Translations under genes and position numbers: made by a program | Part shown: positions 1-5,908 of the stretch, one piece after another | How the letters are laid out: each line of letters starts with the position of its first letter | Numbering within the stretch: the stretch's first letter is position 1 | Notes under the pieces: model-generated | The model's database searches: none | The model's input: only the letters and a program-made list of their open reading frames with translations | Told to the model about the DNA's origin: nothing | DNA from: Arcanobacterium_A sp034173665 | GTDB taxonomy: Bacteria > Actinomycetota > Actinomycetes > Actinomycetales > Actinomycetaceae | Direction: 5' to 3' | DNA length: 10,523 nucleotides | Assembly: GCA_034173665.1 (NCBI GenBank) | Contig: JAXFDG010000206.1 | Location: 1 to 10,523, forward strand

Positions 1-455
1 TGGGAAAGTTCGAGTAGTTCTTGTGCGATGGTGAGGTTTTCCTCTAGTGGCACTGCGGAACCGTCCCACATGTGTGACTGGAAGAATGGATCACGACCAG
101 CCTTTACTTCTGCAGCTTCGAGCTCAAGAAGTGGGCGAACCCAAGAGTCGATATTGCCCTTTGCACAGTGATCGGTGTGGAGTGCAACGGTCACTGGGTA
201 GTTCTTTGCAACTTCGCGTGCGTATGCAGCCATCGCGAGGGAACCAGCAACACGATCCTTAATCGTGGTACCTGCCCAGTATTCTGCGCCACCTACGGAA
301 ACCTGGATGATGCCGTCGGACTCAGCTTCGGCGAAGCCCTGGAGTGCAGCGGTAAGGGTCTGTGAGGAAGTTACATTAATTGCTGGGTATGCAAACTTGC
401 CGGCCTTAGCGCGGTCGAGCATCTCTGCATAAACTTCTGGGGTTGCAATAGCCAC
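1..455 (-). CDS. fba: Class II fructose-bisphosphate aldolase, N-terminal part (runs off the window)
   Basis: The enzyme cleaves fructose 1,6-bisphosphate to glyceraldehyde 3-phosphate and dihydroxyacetone phosphate in cytoplasmic glycolysis and runs in reverse in gluconeogenesis. Reading the minus strand from a GTG at 453-455 gives 151 residues before the window edge, of a usual total near 340. The start is supported by AGGAGA (462-467) six bases upstream. Visible family features are an N-terminal EMLDRAKAGKFAYPAINVTS block (about residues 11-30), the HTDHC segment at 93-97 with the catalytic Asp95 and zinc-ligand His96, and the SHMWDGSA block near 127-134. Codon choice is strongly biased (CCA, GCA, AAG, AAC), as expected for an abundant glycolytic enzyme. 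It is transcribed away from the sugar importer operon. No clear -10/-35 pair was found upstream. Identification is secure; only the C-terminal two thirds is unseen. Confidence 0.95.
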   Translation of the reverse strand, partial: MAIATPEVYAEMLDRAKAGKFAYPAINVTSSQTLTAALQGFAEAESDGIIQVSVGGAEYWAGTTIKDRVAGSLAMAAYAREVAKNYPVTVALHTDHCAKGNIDSWVRPLLELEAAEVKAGRDPFFQSHMWDGSAVPLEENLTIAQELLELS

Positions 456-591
456 CGTATTTCTCCTTCGTTAGAAATGAACGCCTTAATTCTCTCACTA
501 AAACTTGTGGAACTCTAGGCAAATGGGCCTTAATTTATTTCAATTGTGATTTTATTTTTTATTTCTTTTATTTCCGACGCCGCGCCCAGCC

Positions 592-630
592 TATTTCTTA
601 CCTTAAAGCTCTTATTTCTTACCTTAAGCT
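592..630. repeat. Two-copy tandem repeat, about 19 bp
   Basis: The copy at 592-610 and the copy at 613-630 both read TATTTCTTACCTTAA followed by GCT. They differ only by one extra A before GCT in the first copy. The unit period is about 21 bases. It lies in the non-coding region upstream of fba and far from any start codon. Function is unknown; it may be a replication-slippage product or a pair of protein binding sites. Confidence 0.8.
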
Positions 631-650
631 CGGCCCTAGCGCTCGATATT

Positions 651-700
651 TTCTGGCCCGAAGTCTTATTCATTTTTCTGGTGCGAAGTCTTATTTACTT
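651..700. repeat. Two-copy tandem repeat, 25 bp
   Basis: Positions 651-675 and 676-700 align without gaps over 25 bases and match at about 21. The shared core is TTCTGG, two variable bases, then CGAAGTCTTATT. It follows directly after the 592-630 repeat, and both repeat families contain CTTATT, so this part of the spacer holds four CTTATT-containing units. No coding potential is seen. Confidence 0.75.
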
Positions 701-852
701 TGAGTGAAAGAGTAACTCCGCAGCTTAACCCGATTGTTAAAGAAATTTTTTGCGATAAAAGTGCATGGATTGTCAAAAAATCCCGCACCTTTCCACTCGG
801 AATATTCTGTGACCCAGGTTAAATTTTCTCAAAAAATCTTGCAGAATTTTAT

Positions 853-928
853 TTTTTGCAAAAATAAATCCTTGAATTACCAATGTTTTCCAAAAAATAA
901 AATGCTATTTTTTTGCAGTCTTGCAAAA
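853..928. promoter_or_regulatory. Pair of TTTTGCA dyads, candidate operator region
   Basis: A perfect 12-bp palindrome TTTTTGCAAAAA lies at 853-864. A second dyad with the same half-site, TTTTGCA-gtct-TGCAAAA, lies at 911-928. A related TTTTTTGCG occurs near 747-753. The shared half-site in two symmetric arrangements about 60 bases apart resembles operators for a dimeric DNA-binding protein that could loop DNA. The surroundings are very rich in A and T runs, so chance is a real alternative. If it is an operator, the candidate target is the downstream ABC operon or the divergent fba. Confidence 0.3.
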
Positions 929-981
929 TTTTTCAGACGGCGTGGAAGGCTCTGGGCGAAAGTGATTTAATGACTTACAAG

Positions 982-1015
982 CGAGTAGCCAATTCATAGC
1001 TGAATCAGGCACTCG
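982..1015 (+). other. Bulged inverted repeat upstream of the importer
   Basis: The arms CGAGT (982-986) and ACTCG (1011-1015), GCC (988-990) and GGC (1008-1010), and ATTCA (992-996) and TGAAT (1001-1005) nest around a TAGC loop. Together they form 13 base pairs interrupted by a one-base bulge and a small internal loop. The nesting of three arms is more than expected from one random dyad. It could be a DNA operator with imperfect symmetry or a hairpin in the 5' leader. Which one depends on the transcription start, which I cannot place. Confidence 0.35.
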
Positions 1016-1048
1016 AAACCAACAAACCCAAGGAAGGGTCTGCATCTC

Positions 1049-1107
1049 TTACGAATACACTCCACATCTGCTGCACGTTCACATCATTTAGTGGCGCAAA
1101 TTCGTAA
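1049..1107 (+). other. Inverted repeat enclosing the importer's proximal leader
   Basis: The arms TTACGAAT (1049-1056) and ATTCGTAA (1100-1107) are perfect 8-base complements. Inside them, CCAC (1062-1065) can pair with GTGG (1091-1094). The outer arm ends 12 bases before the AGGAGG ribosome binding site (1120-1125). If transcribed, this would be a long-range stem immediately upstream of the translation start of the solute-binding protein gene. Its role is unknown. Confidence 0.35.
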
Positions 1108-1129
1108 CAGTGCATTACTAGGAGGAACA

Positions 1130-2464
1130 ATGCAAAAGTTAAAGCGTTTTGCAGGACTCGCAGCTGCTGCCGTAATCGCAATAGGCGGCCTCGCAGCATG
1201 CAGCGGCGATTCAAATTCATCTGCCGATAACGGCAAAGGTAAGGTCTACTACCTAAACTTCAAACCAGAACAAGATGAAGCCTGGAAGAAGATTGCAAAG
1301 GCTTACACTGAGGAAACTGGCACAAACGTAAAGATTGTGACCGCAGCATCCGGCACTTACGAGCAAACTCTTAAGACCGAAATTGACAAGGCTGAAGCAC
1401 CAACCCTATTCAACATTAATGGTCCAGTTGGTTACCAAAATTGGAAGGGCTACGTAGCCGATCTTAAGGGCACCGAGTTCGCTGGACTCCTCGGAAACCC
1501 AGACCTTGCAGTAACTGAAGGCGACGGCGTCTATGGTGTGCCATTCGTGGTTGAAGGCTACGGCATCATCTACAACGACGCACTTCTCCAGAAGTACATC
1601 GCAACCTCCGGCGCAAAGATTAAGTCAGCAGACGAAATCAAGAACTTCGCAACCCTAAAGGCAGTTGCTGAAGATATTCAAGCAAAGAAGGATGAGCTCG
1701 GTATCAAGGGTGCTTTCGCTTCCACTTCCTTTGCTCCAGGTGAAGATTGGCGTTGGCAAACCCACTTGGCAAACCTTCCAGTATTCTTCGAACTTCGTGA
1801 CAAGAACGAAAAGGATACTGCAAACCTAGAGTTCAAGTACGACCAGGAATACAAGGCGCTACTTGATCTTTATGTAAACAACTCCACTGTTCCACCAGCA
1901 CAAACCTCTGCAAAGACCGTTTCTGACTCAATGGCAGAATTCGCAATGGGTGAGGCAGTGTTCGTACAAAACGGTAACTGGGCTTGGGGCCAGATTAACG
2001 AAGTTCCAGGCAACACCGTAAAGGCTGAGGATGTTCACTTCCTCCCAATGTACACCGGTGTTTCTGGTGAAGAGAAGCAAGGCATTTCCGTAGGTACTGA
2101 AAACTTCATGTCGCTCAACTCCCAGGCTTCCGAAGCTGACCAGAAGGCTTCACTTGACTTCATGGTTTGGCTCTTCAGCTCCGACGCCGGCAAGAAGTTC
2201 GTAAAGGAAGACCTCGGCTTCATCAGCCCATTCAAGACCTTCGGCGAGAACGACGTACCAAACGATCCACTCGGTAAGGAAGTTGCAGCATTCGCAAACA
2301 ATGCTGACCTCTACAACGTCGACTGGAACTTTGTAATCTTCCCATCCCAAGACTTCAAGGACGGCTTCGGTCAGGAACTTTCACAGTATGTTGCCGGAAA
2401 CCGTGATTGGGAAAATGTGAAGAAATACGTTGTTGAACAGTGGGCAGCAGAAAAAGGCAACTAA
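1130..2464 (+). CDS. Sugar ABC transporter solute-binding lipoprotein (family 1, UgpB/MalE-like)
   Basis: This is the extracellular substrate-capturing component of an ABC importer, anchored to the outer face of the membrane by lipid. I start it at ATG 1130 because AGGAGG (1120-1125) lies four bases upstream and the product then begins with a normal lipoprotein signal: MQKLKR, a hydrophobic stretch, and the lipobox LAAC with lipidated Cys24. An upstream in-frame GTG at 1091 has no such support. The product is 444 residues, normal for the family. After a Ser/Asp/Asn-rich linker comes the typical first-lobe pattern (VYYLNFKPEQDEAWKKIAKA, then a YEQTLKTEIDKAEAPTLF segment). Aromatic residues (EDWRWQTH, QNGNWAWGQ) suit a sugar site. 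Two permease genes follow; no ATPase gene does. Codon use is much more biased (AAG, AAC, TTC, CCA) than in the permeases, suggesting high expression. The substrate cannot be told from sequence alone. Confidence 0.93.
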   Translation: MQKLKRFAGLAAAAVIAIGGLAACSGDSNSSADNGKGKVYYLNFKPEQDEAWKKIAKAYTEETGTNVKIVTAASGTYEQTLKTEIDKAEAPTLFNINGPVGYQNWKGYVADLKGTEFAGLLGNPDLAVTEGDGVYGVPFVVEGYGIIYNDALLQKYIATSGAKIKSADEIKNFATLKAVAEDIQAKKDELGIKGAFASTSFAPGEDWRWQTHLANLPVFFELRDKNEKDTANLEFKYDQEYKALLDLYVNNSTVPPAQTSAKTVSDSMAEFAMGEAVFVQNGNWAWGQINEVPGNTVKAEDVHFLPMYTGVSGEEKQGISVGTENFMSLNSQASEADQKASLDFMVWLFSSDAGKKFVKEDLGFISPFKTFGENDVPNDPLGKEVAAFANNADLYNVDWNFVIFPSQDFKDGFGQELSQYVAGNRDWENVKKYVVEQWAAEKGN

Positions 2465-2515
2465 GCCATTAGCATTAAGCTAAGAGAGTTCCGGCACTCT
2501 TAGTAATAATGCCAA

Positions 2516-2552
2516 GGTTGGGGGTGCAGTGCTTGGCACTGTGCCCCCAACC
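2516..2552 (+). promoter_or_regulatory. Strong hairpin between binding-protein and permease genes
   Basis: The arms 2516-2532 and 2536-2552 form 17 consecutive pairs, two of them G-U in RNA, closed by a TTG loop. The outer half is GGTTGGGGG against CCCCCAACC. No T-run follows, and a ribosome binding site (GGGAG, 2557-2561) for the permease comes right after. It is therefore probably an mRNA-stabilising element or partial attenuator that keeps binding-protein transcript in excess over permease transcript, as described for the malE-malF spacer. A smaller hairpin precedes it (CTAAGAG 2480-2486 with CTCTTAG 2497-2503). Confidence 0.75.
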
Positions 2553-2566
2553 TACAGGGAGAAGAT

Positions 2567-3412
2567 ATGAATCAAACACTCAAGAAGTACTTCCCGATAT
2601 TCACTGGCCCAACGCTTATTGCATTTACAATCGCGTTTTTAGCGCCATTTTTTATCGGCCTCTATCTTTCATTCACTGAATTCACCACGCTTTCCAGCGC
2701 AACCTGGGTTGGTTTAGAAAACTATAAGGAAGCATTCGGAAGCCGGCAAGGATTCGGCACAGCACTAATTTTCACCGGCCTTGTTTCCATCGTTTCGATT
2801 ATTACCGTGAACCTTGGAGCATTCGGTTTAGCCTACTTACTAACCCGCAAACTTCGTGGCACAAACTTTTTCCGCACAATATTTTTTATGCCAAATCTTA
2901 TTGGCGGAATCGTACTCGGCTACACCTGGCAGGTAATGCTGAATTCCATTCTTTCAAAATGGGGACAAACCCTCCTCGTAGATTGGAAACTCGGTTTCTT
3001 TGGTTTAGTTATGTTGATTAACTGGCAGATGATGGGCTACATGATGATTATCTACATCGCTGGTTTACAAAATGTGCCACCAGAGCTAACCGAAGCAGCT
3101 ACCATCGATGGCGCAAACCGCTGGCAGGTACTCCGCAATGTCACCTTGCCAATGATTGCTCCTTCAATCACAATCTGCTTGTTCTTAACTTTGGCTTCCA
3201 CCTTTAAGCTTTTTGACCAAAACCTTGCTCTTACAGCAGGTAACCCACTCGGACAAACAGAAATGGCTGCACTAAACATCGTGCAAACCATGTACAACAA
3301 GTTCGGGCAAGAAGGCGTGGGACAAGCAAAGGCAGTTATCTTCTTCTTACTAGTTGGTGTGATTGCCTTTATCCAATTGCGTTACACCCGTTCACGGGAG
3401 GTGGATCAGTGA
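2567..3412 (+). CDS. Sugar ABC transporter permease, MalF/UgpA type
   Basis: This is one of two integral membrane subunits that form the sugar channel. It has 281 residues with about six hydrophobic segments (roughly 15-35, 65-92, 103-125, 144-165, 197-215, 255-272). The cytoplasmic EAA loop, which docks the ATPase, is clear: EAATIDGANRWQVLRNVTLP at 176-195, with the invariant Gly182 and a following hydrophobic stretch. The N-terminus (KKYFPIFTGPTLIAFTIAFL) is typical of the MalF-like CUT1 permeases without the large periplasmic insert of enterobacterial MalF. The ATG is preceded by GGGAG at 2557-2561. Its stop overlaps the start of the next permease by four bases (GTGA), which implies translational coupling and a heterodimer made in equal amounts. 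Confidence 0.93.
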   Translation: MNQTLKKYFPIFTGPTLIAFTIAFLAPFFIGLYLSFTEFTTLSSATWVGLENYKEAFGSRQGFGTALIFTGLVSIVSIITVNLGAFGLAYLLTRKLRGTNFFRTIFFMPNLIGGIVLGYTWQVMLNSILSKWGQTLLVDWKLGFFGLVMLINWQMMGYMMIIYIAGLQNVPPELTEAATIDGANRWQVLRNVTLPMIAPSITICLFLTLASTFKLFDQNLALTAGNPLGQTEMAALNIVQTMYNKFGQEGVGQAKAVIFFLLVGVIAFIQLRYTRSREVDQ

Positions 3413-4359
3413 GCACTAAAGTATCGACTCAAGAGCTTGCAGAAAAGAATCTGCCAGCCGTCAACGAAACAGATGCTGCGGATAATACTGCAGCAAAAGC
3501 TGTTGCAACTAACAGTGCTCCAGCTTCAGTAAAAATTGGTCGCGGTGCATTAATCGCATTCCTCTGCGTGCTATCTGTGCTCTTCCTGCTGCCAATTTTA
3601 TTTATCATCGTCAATTCTTTTAAGGGTAAGTTCTTTATCTCAGGAAGCCCTTTCTCGATTCCAACCGGTGATTCTTTTGTTGGCATCGTGAATTATCAAA
3701 CTGGTCTGGAACTATCAGGTTTTGCCTCTGCAATCGGTTGGTCTTTCTTTATTACAGTTTTCTCGGTGATTGCTATCGTTTTCTTCACGGCAATGACGGC
3801 TTACTACATCACCCGTGTAAAGACCTGGTGGACCTCCGCGATTTACTACATGTTCGCATTCTCAATGATTGTGCCATTCCAAATGGTCATGTTCCCGACC
3901 GTAAAAATTGCAGATATGCTCCATCTCAATTCCCCATGGGGAATGATTGTGCTGTATCTTGGCTTCGGTGCTGGACTTGCAGTATTCCTCTACTCTGGAT
4001 TTGTAAAATCAATCCCGCTTGAAATTGAAGAAGCTGCACTCATTGATGGCTGTTCCCCAATTCAGAATTATTTCCGAGTTGTAATGCCACTACTTAAACC
4101 AACTGCAATCACAGTTGCAATCTTGCAAGCAATGTGGGTTTGGAATGATTACCTATTGCCATACTTGGTAATCGGTGTTTCCACAGAATATAAGACCATC
4201 CCGGTAGTTATTCAGATGCTTGTTGGCTCTAATGGAAACCGTGATATGGGCGCACTTATGGCGATGCTCGTACTGGCAATCGTCCCAATTATTATCTTCT
4301 ATCTCTTCTCCCAGAAGTACATTATTGAGGGCGTTGCCGCAGGTGCTGTGAAGGGTTAA
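3409..4359 (+). CDS. Sugar ABC transporter permease, MalG/UgpE type
   Basis: This is the second membrane subunit of the importer, 316 residues, starting at a GTG that overlaps the previous stop, with GGAGG at 3397-3401 seven bases upstream. It has a hydrophilic, Ala-, Thr- and Asn-rich cytoplasmic extension of about 45 residues before the first membrane segment (47-70). Further segments lie near 107-132, 143-165, 176-198, 233-254 and 282-301. The EAA loop runs from Glu208 to Pro231 (EEAALIDGCSPIQNYFRVVM), and the C-terminus ends in QKYIIEGVAAGAVKG, the usual MalG-family ending. No ATPase, regulator or sugar hydrolase gene follows before the terminator, so energy coupling must come from an ATPase encoded elsewhere. 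Specificity is not readable from the sequence. Confidence 0.93.
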   Translation: MSTKVSTQELAEKNLPAVNETDAADNTAAKAVATNSAPASVKIGRGALIAFLCVLSVLFLLPILFIIVNSFKGKFFISGSPFSIPTGDSFVGIVNYQTGLELSGFASAIGWSFFITVFSVIAIVFFTAMTAYYITRVKTWWTSAIYYMFAFSMIVPFQMVMFPTVKIADMLHLNSPWGMIVLYLGFGAGLAVFLYSGFVKSIPLEIEEAALIDGCSPIQNYFRVVMPLLKPTAITVAILQAMWVWNDYLLPYLVIGVSTEYKTIPVVIQMLVGSNGNRDMGALMAMLVLAIVPIIIFYLFSQKYIIEGVAAGAVKG

Positions 4360-4417
4360 AGCACAAATACCGCAATACAAGAGTTAAAACTCAGATTCAA
4401 ATTCTGAATCGTGACTT

Positions 4418-4453
4418 GGGTGGCTGGAGAATTAAACTCCAGCCACCCTTTAA
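4418..4453 (+). terminator. Rho-independent terminator closing the ABC operon
   Basis: GGGTGGCTGGAG (4418-4429) pairs perfectly with CTCCAGCCACCC (4437-4448), a 12-bp GC-rich stem around the seven-base loop AATTAAA. TTTAATTT follows. It lies about 60 bases past the second permease stop and 90 bases before the next gene. The importer mRNA therefore most likely ends here and the YesL-like gene is transcribed separately. A weaker dyad (GATTCA/TGAATC, 4394-4410) precedes it. Confidence 0.9.
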
Positions 4454-4527
4454 TTTGTCAGAGCACGCTGCCTAAACCTAAATCACCCACCAAAACTCGG
4501 CACTTATCCACACGCCGTCTTCTTTGT

Positions 4528-4533
4528 TAGAAT
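4528..4533 (+). promoter_or_regulatory. Probable -10 box of a leaderless promoter (YesL-like gene)
   Basis: TAGAAT lies six bases before the ATG at 4540, which places the expected transcription start on or next to the start codon. There is no Shine-Dalgarno sequence upstream. No good -35 hexamer is visible, which is common for actinobacterial promoters. Confidence 0.6.
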
Positions 4534-4539
4534 CAGGCC

Positions 4540-5163
4540 ATGGCAAGATGGCTCTCGATAGACAGTAAGTTTTATCATGGCTGGTCTATCGCAGGTGACC
4601 TAGTCTTAATTAATCTTTTAACCCTACTTTTCAGCATCCCACTGATTACCGCAGGTGCTGCTTTTACGGCAACGCAAAGAGTCTGCCAAGAAATTGTGCG
4701 CGAAGAAGAAAGCTACCCGGTACGAACTTGGTTCAAAACCTTTCGGGAAAATTTCTCCCAAGCCACGATTATTTGGCTCCCGGCTTTGCTTCTGCTGTTT
4801 GGTTTCTATCTTGAGGAACGCTTCCTGCAGGGACTCACCTCAGCCACCACGCAAACAGTTCTCACAGCTCTCGTAATTTTTGGCATTGTCATCATTGTTA
4901 GCTTTTTAAGCTGGTATTTTTCATTATTGGCACGCTTTGAGAATAAAACTGAAGCTCACGTAATTAATGCCCTCCGCCTAGCTCTTGGGAAACTCCCCAT
5001 CACTATCGCCAGCACCACTTTTATAATGCTGCCATTGACTGCAGCAATCTATCTTCCAAGCGCATTAAATCCGATTGGGATTTATTTTTTCTTTATCGGA
5101 TTTTCTTTTGCCGCATATCTTCAAGCATTACTCCAGTTAAAAACTTTGAATGCACTCAGTTAA
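4540..5163 (+). CDS. YesL-like DUF624 family membrane protein
   Basis: The 207-residue product matches the YesL/DUF624 pattern: an N-terminal segment DLVLINLLTLLFSIPLITAGAA (about 20-41, the family's most conserved part), ATQRVCQEIVREEESYPVRTWFKTFRENFSQA (44-75) with the RTWFKTFRENF block, and further hydrophobic segments near 77-95, 106-130, 153-171 and 178-197. It is an integral membrane protein with about five transmembrane helices. The family is usually encoded beside carbohydrate ABC importers and glycoside-use genes, but its molecular function is not established. Here it follows a sugar importer in the same direction but beyond a strong terminator and with its own leaderless promoter, so it is not simply co-transcribed. 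Its stop lies 21 bases from the end of convergent trmH. Family assignment rests on pattern recognition and is fairly sure. Confidence 0.82.
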   Translation: MARWLSIDSKFYHGWSIAGDLVLINLLTLLFSIPLITAGAAFTATQRVCQEIVREEESYPVRTWFKTFRENFSQATIIWLPALLLLFGFYLEERFLQGLTSATTQTVLTALVIFGIVIIVSFLSWYFSLLARFENKTEAHVINALRLALGKLPITIASTTFIMLPLTAAIYLPSALNPIGIYFFFIGFSFAAYLQALLQLKTLNALS

Positions 5164-5189
5164 GCCTTATTAAAGCTAGCCTTATTAAA
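5164..5189. repeat. Two-copy 11-bp direct repeat at the yesL/trmH junction
   Basis: GCCTTATTAAA occurs at 5164-5174 and again at 5179-5189 (period 15, GCTA between). The second copy contains the trmH stop codon (5185-5187 on the minus strand). The whole space between the two convergent genes is made of this duplication. No hairpin terminator is visible here for either gene. Confidence 0.75.
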
Positions 5190-5886
5190 TCTGATGCTTC
5201 ACTGCCCACCAGTGAATCGCAATTGCTGCCGCTGCCGCAACATTCATAGAACGAGTTGAGCCGAACTGTGGGATATAAACAGCCTTCTCGCACTGTTCCA
5301 ACAATTCCGGCGTAATGCCATTCGATTCTTGCCCAAATACAAGAATGCAACGCTGTGGGAGAACCGTTTCTTCTAACTGCGTTGATCCCGGCATATTATC
5401 TACCGCCACCACGGTGTAATCATTTTCGCGAGCCCAAGTAAATAAATCAGCAGGGCTTGCATGATGATAAACATCCATATAGCGATCGGTCACGAGAGCG
5501 CCTCGACGATTCCACTTCTTCCGTCCCACAATATGCGCTCCACCAACATTAAAAGCATTACCGGTACGCACAATAGACCCGATATTTAGGTCATGTTCAA
5601 GATTTTCAATTGCAATATGGAGCGTGGTGCGGGTCTTTGCAAGATCAGCTTTAATCGCGTCGATACTCCAATAACGGTATTTATCGACGACGTTGCGTCG
5701 GTCTCCGTTCACTAAAAGTTCCCGATCATAGTGCGAACCTTCTGGGAGTTCACCTTCCCAAGGGCCCACGCCGTTGCCTTGCACTTGATAGTTCGGATCG
5801 TTCTGGTCGAGGATTTCTTTTTTCGACTTAAAAGGAGATTCCGTGAAGTGCTTCCCAGTTTCTGTAACAGATTTTTCTAAAGACAC
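5185..5886 (-). CDS. TrmH/SpoU family RNA 2'-O-methyltransferase
   Basis: A SPOUT-class enzyme that transfers a methyl group from S-adenosylmethionine to a ribose 2'-hydroxyl in tRNA or rRNA. The target is not determinable here. The 233-residue product has the three SpoU motifs: NIGSIVRT at 101-108 (catalytic Arg107), FGQESNGI at 184-191, and IPQFGSTRSMNVA at 205-217 with the Ser/Asn that form the trefoil knot and bind the cofactor. Before the knot lies the PWEGELPEG and GDRRNVVD/YRYW block (42-73), common in actinobacterial members. The start is GTG at 5884-5886, with no good ribosome binding site. It sits 11 bases after the stop of the SDR gene, so the two probably share a transcript, with translation coupled to the SDR. 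Homologues near fba and pyrE are common in actinobacteria (from memory). Confidence 0.9.
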   Translation of the reverse strand: MSLEKSVTETGKHFTESPFKSKKEILDQNDPNYQVQGNGVGPWEGELPEGSHYDRELLVNGDRRNVVDKYRYWSIDAIKADLAKTRTTLHIAIENLEHDLNIGSIVRTGNAFNVGGAHIVGRKKWNRRGALVTDRYMDVYHHASPADLFTWARENDYTVVAVDNMPGSTQLEETVLPQRCILVFGQESNGITPELLEQCEKAVYIPQFGSTRSMNVAAAAAIAIHWWAVKHQI

Positions 5887-5888
5887 CT

Positions 5889-5908
5889 TATAACCGCCTA
5901 TAACCGCC
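5889..5908. repeat. Perfect 10-bp tandem duplication at the SDR/trmH junction
   Basis: TATAACCGCC occurs twice in direct succession (5889-5898 and 5899-5908). The duplication contains the SDR stop codon (TAG, 5898-5900 on the minus strand) and most of the gap to the trmH start. On one-copy DNA the SDR frame and the spacing to trmH would differ, so the duplication may have changed the SDR C-terminus and the coupling between the two genes. Confidence 0.8.

Larger units (their letters stand above)
456..1129. other. Long AT-rich intergenic region between fba and the sugar ABC operon
   Basis: These 674 bases separate two divergent transcription units and hold no convincing gene. The one plus-strand open frame here (734-970) is a Lys/Phe/Asn-rich translation of A/T runs with no ribosome binding site and no recognisable domain. 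The region contains two tandem duplications (592-630 and 651-700), a stretch of A/T runs with TTTTGCA dyads (about 740-930), and several inverted repeats close to the importer start (982-1107). It presumably carries the promoters and operators of both fba and the ABC operon. I could not assign a confident -35/-10 pair for either. Confidence 0.8.

Noticed and set aside
734..970. 78-codon open frame on the plus strand in the fba/ABC spacer
   Set aside because: It is a translation of A/T runs (Lys, Phe, Asn rich), has no ribosome binding site or leaderless box, and shows no domain or codon bias like the neighbours.
1091..1129. Upstream GTG start for the solute-binding protein
   Set aside because: It adds 13 residues before the lipoprotein signal and has no ribosome binding site, whereas AGGAGG precedes ATG 1130.
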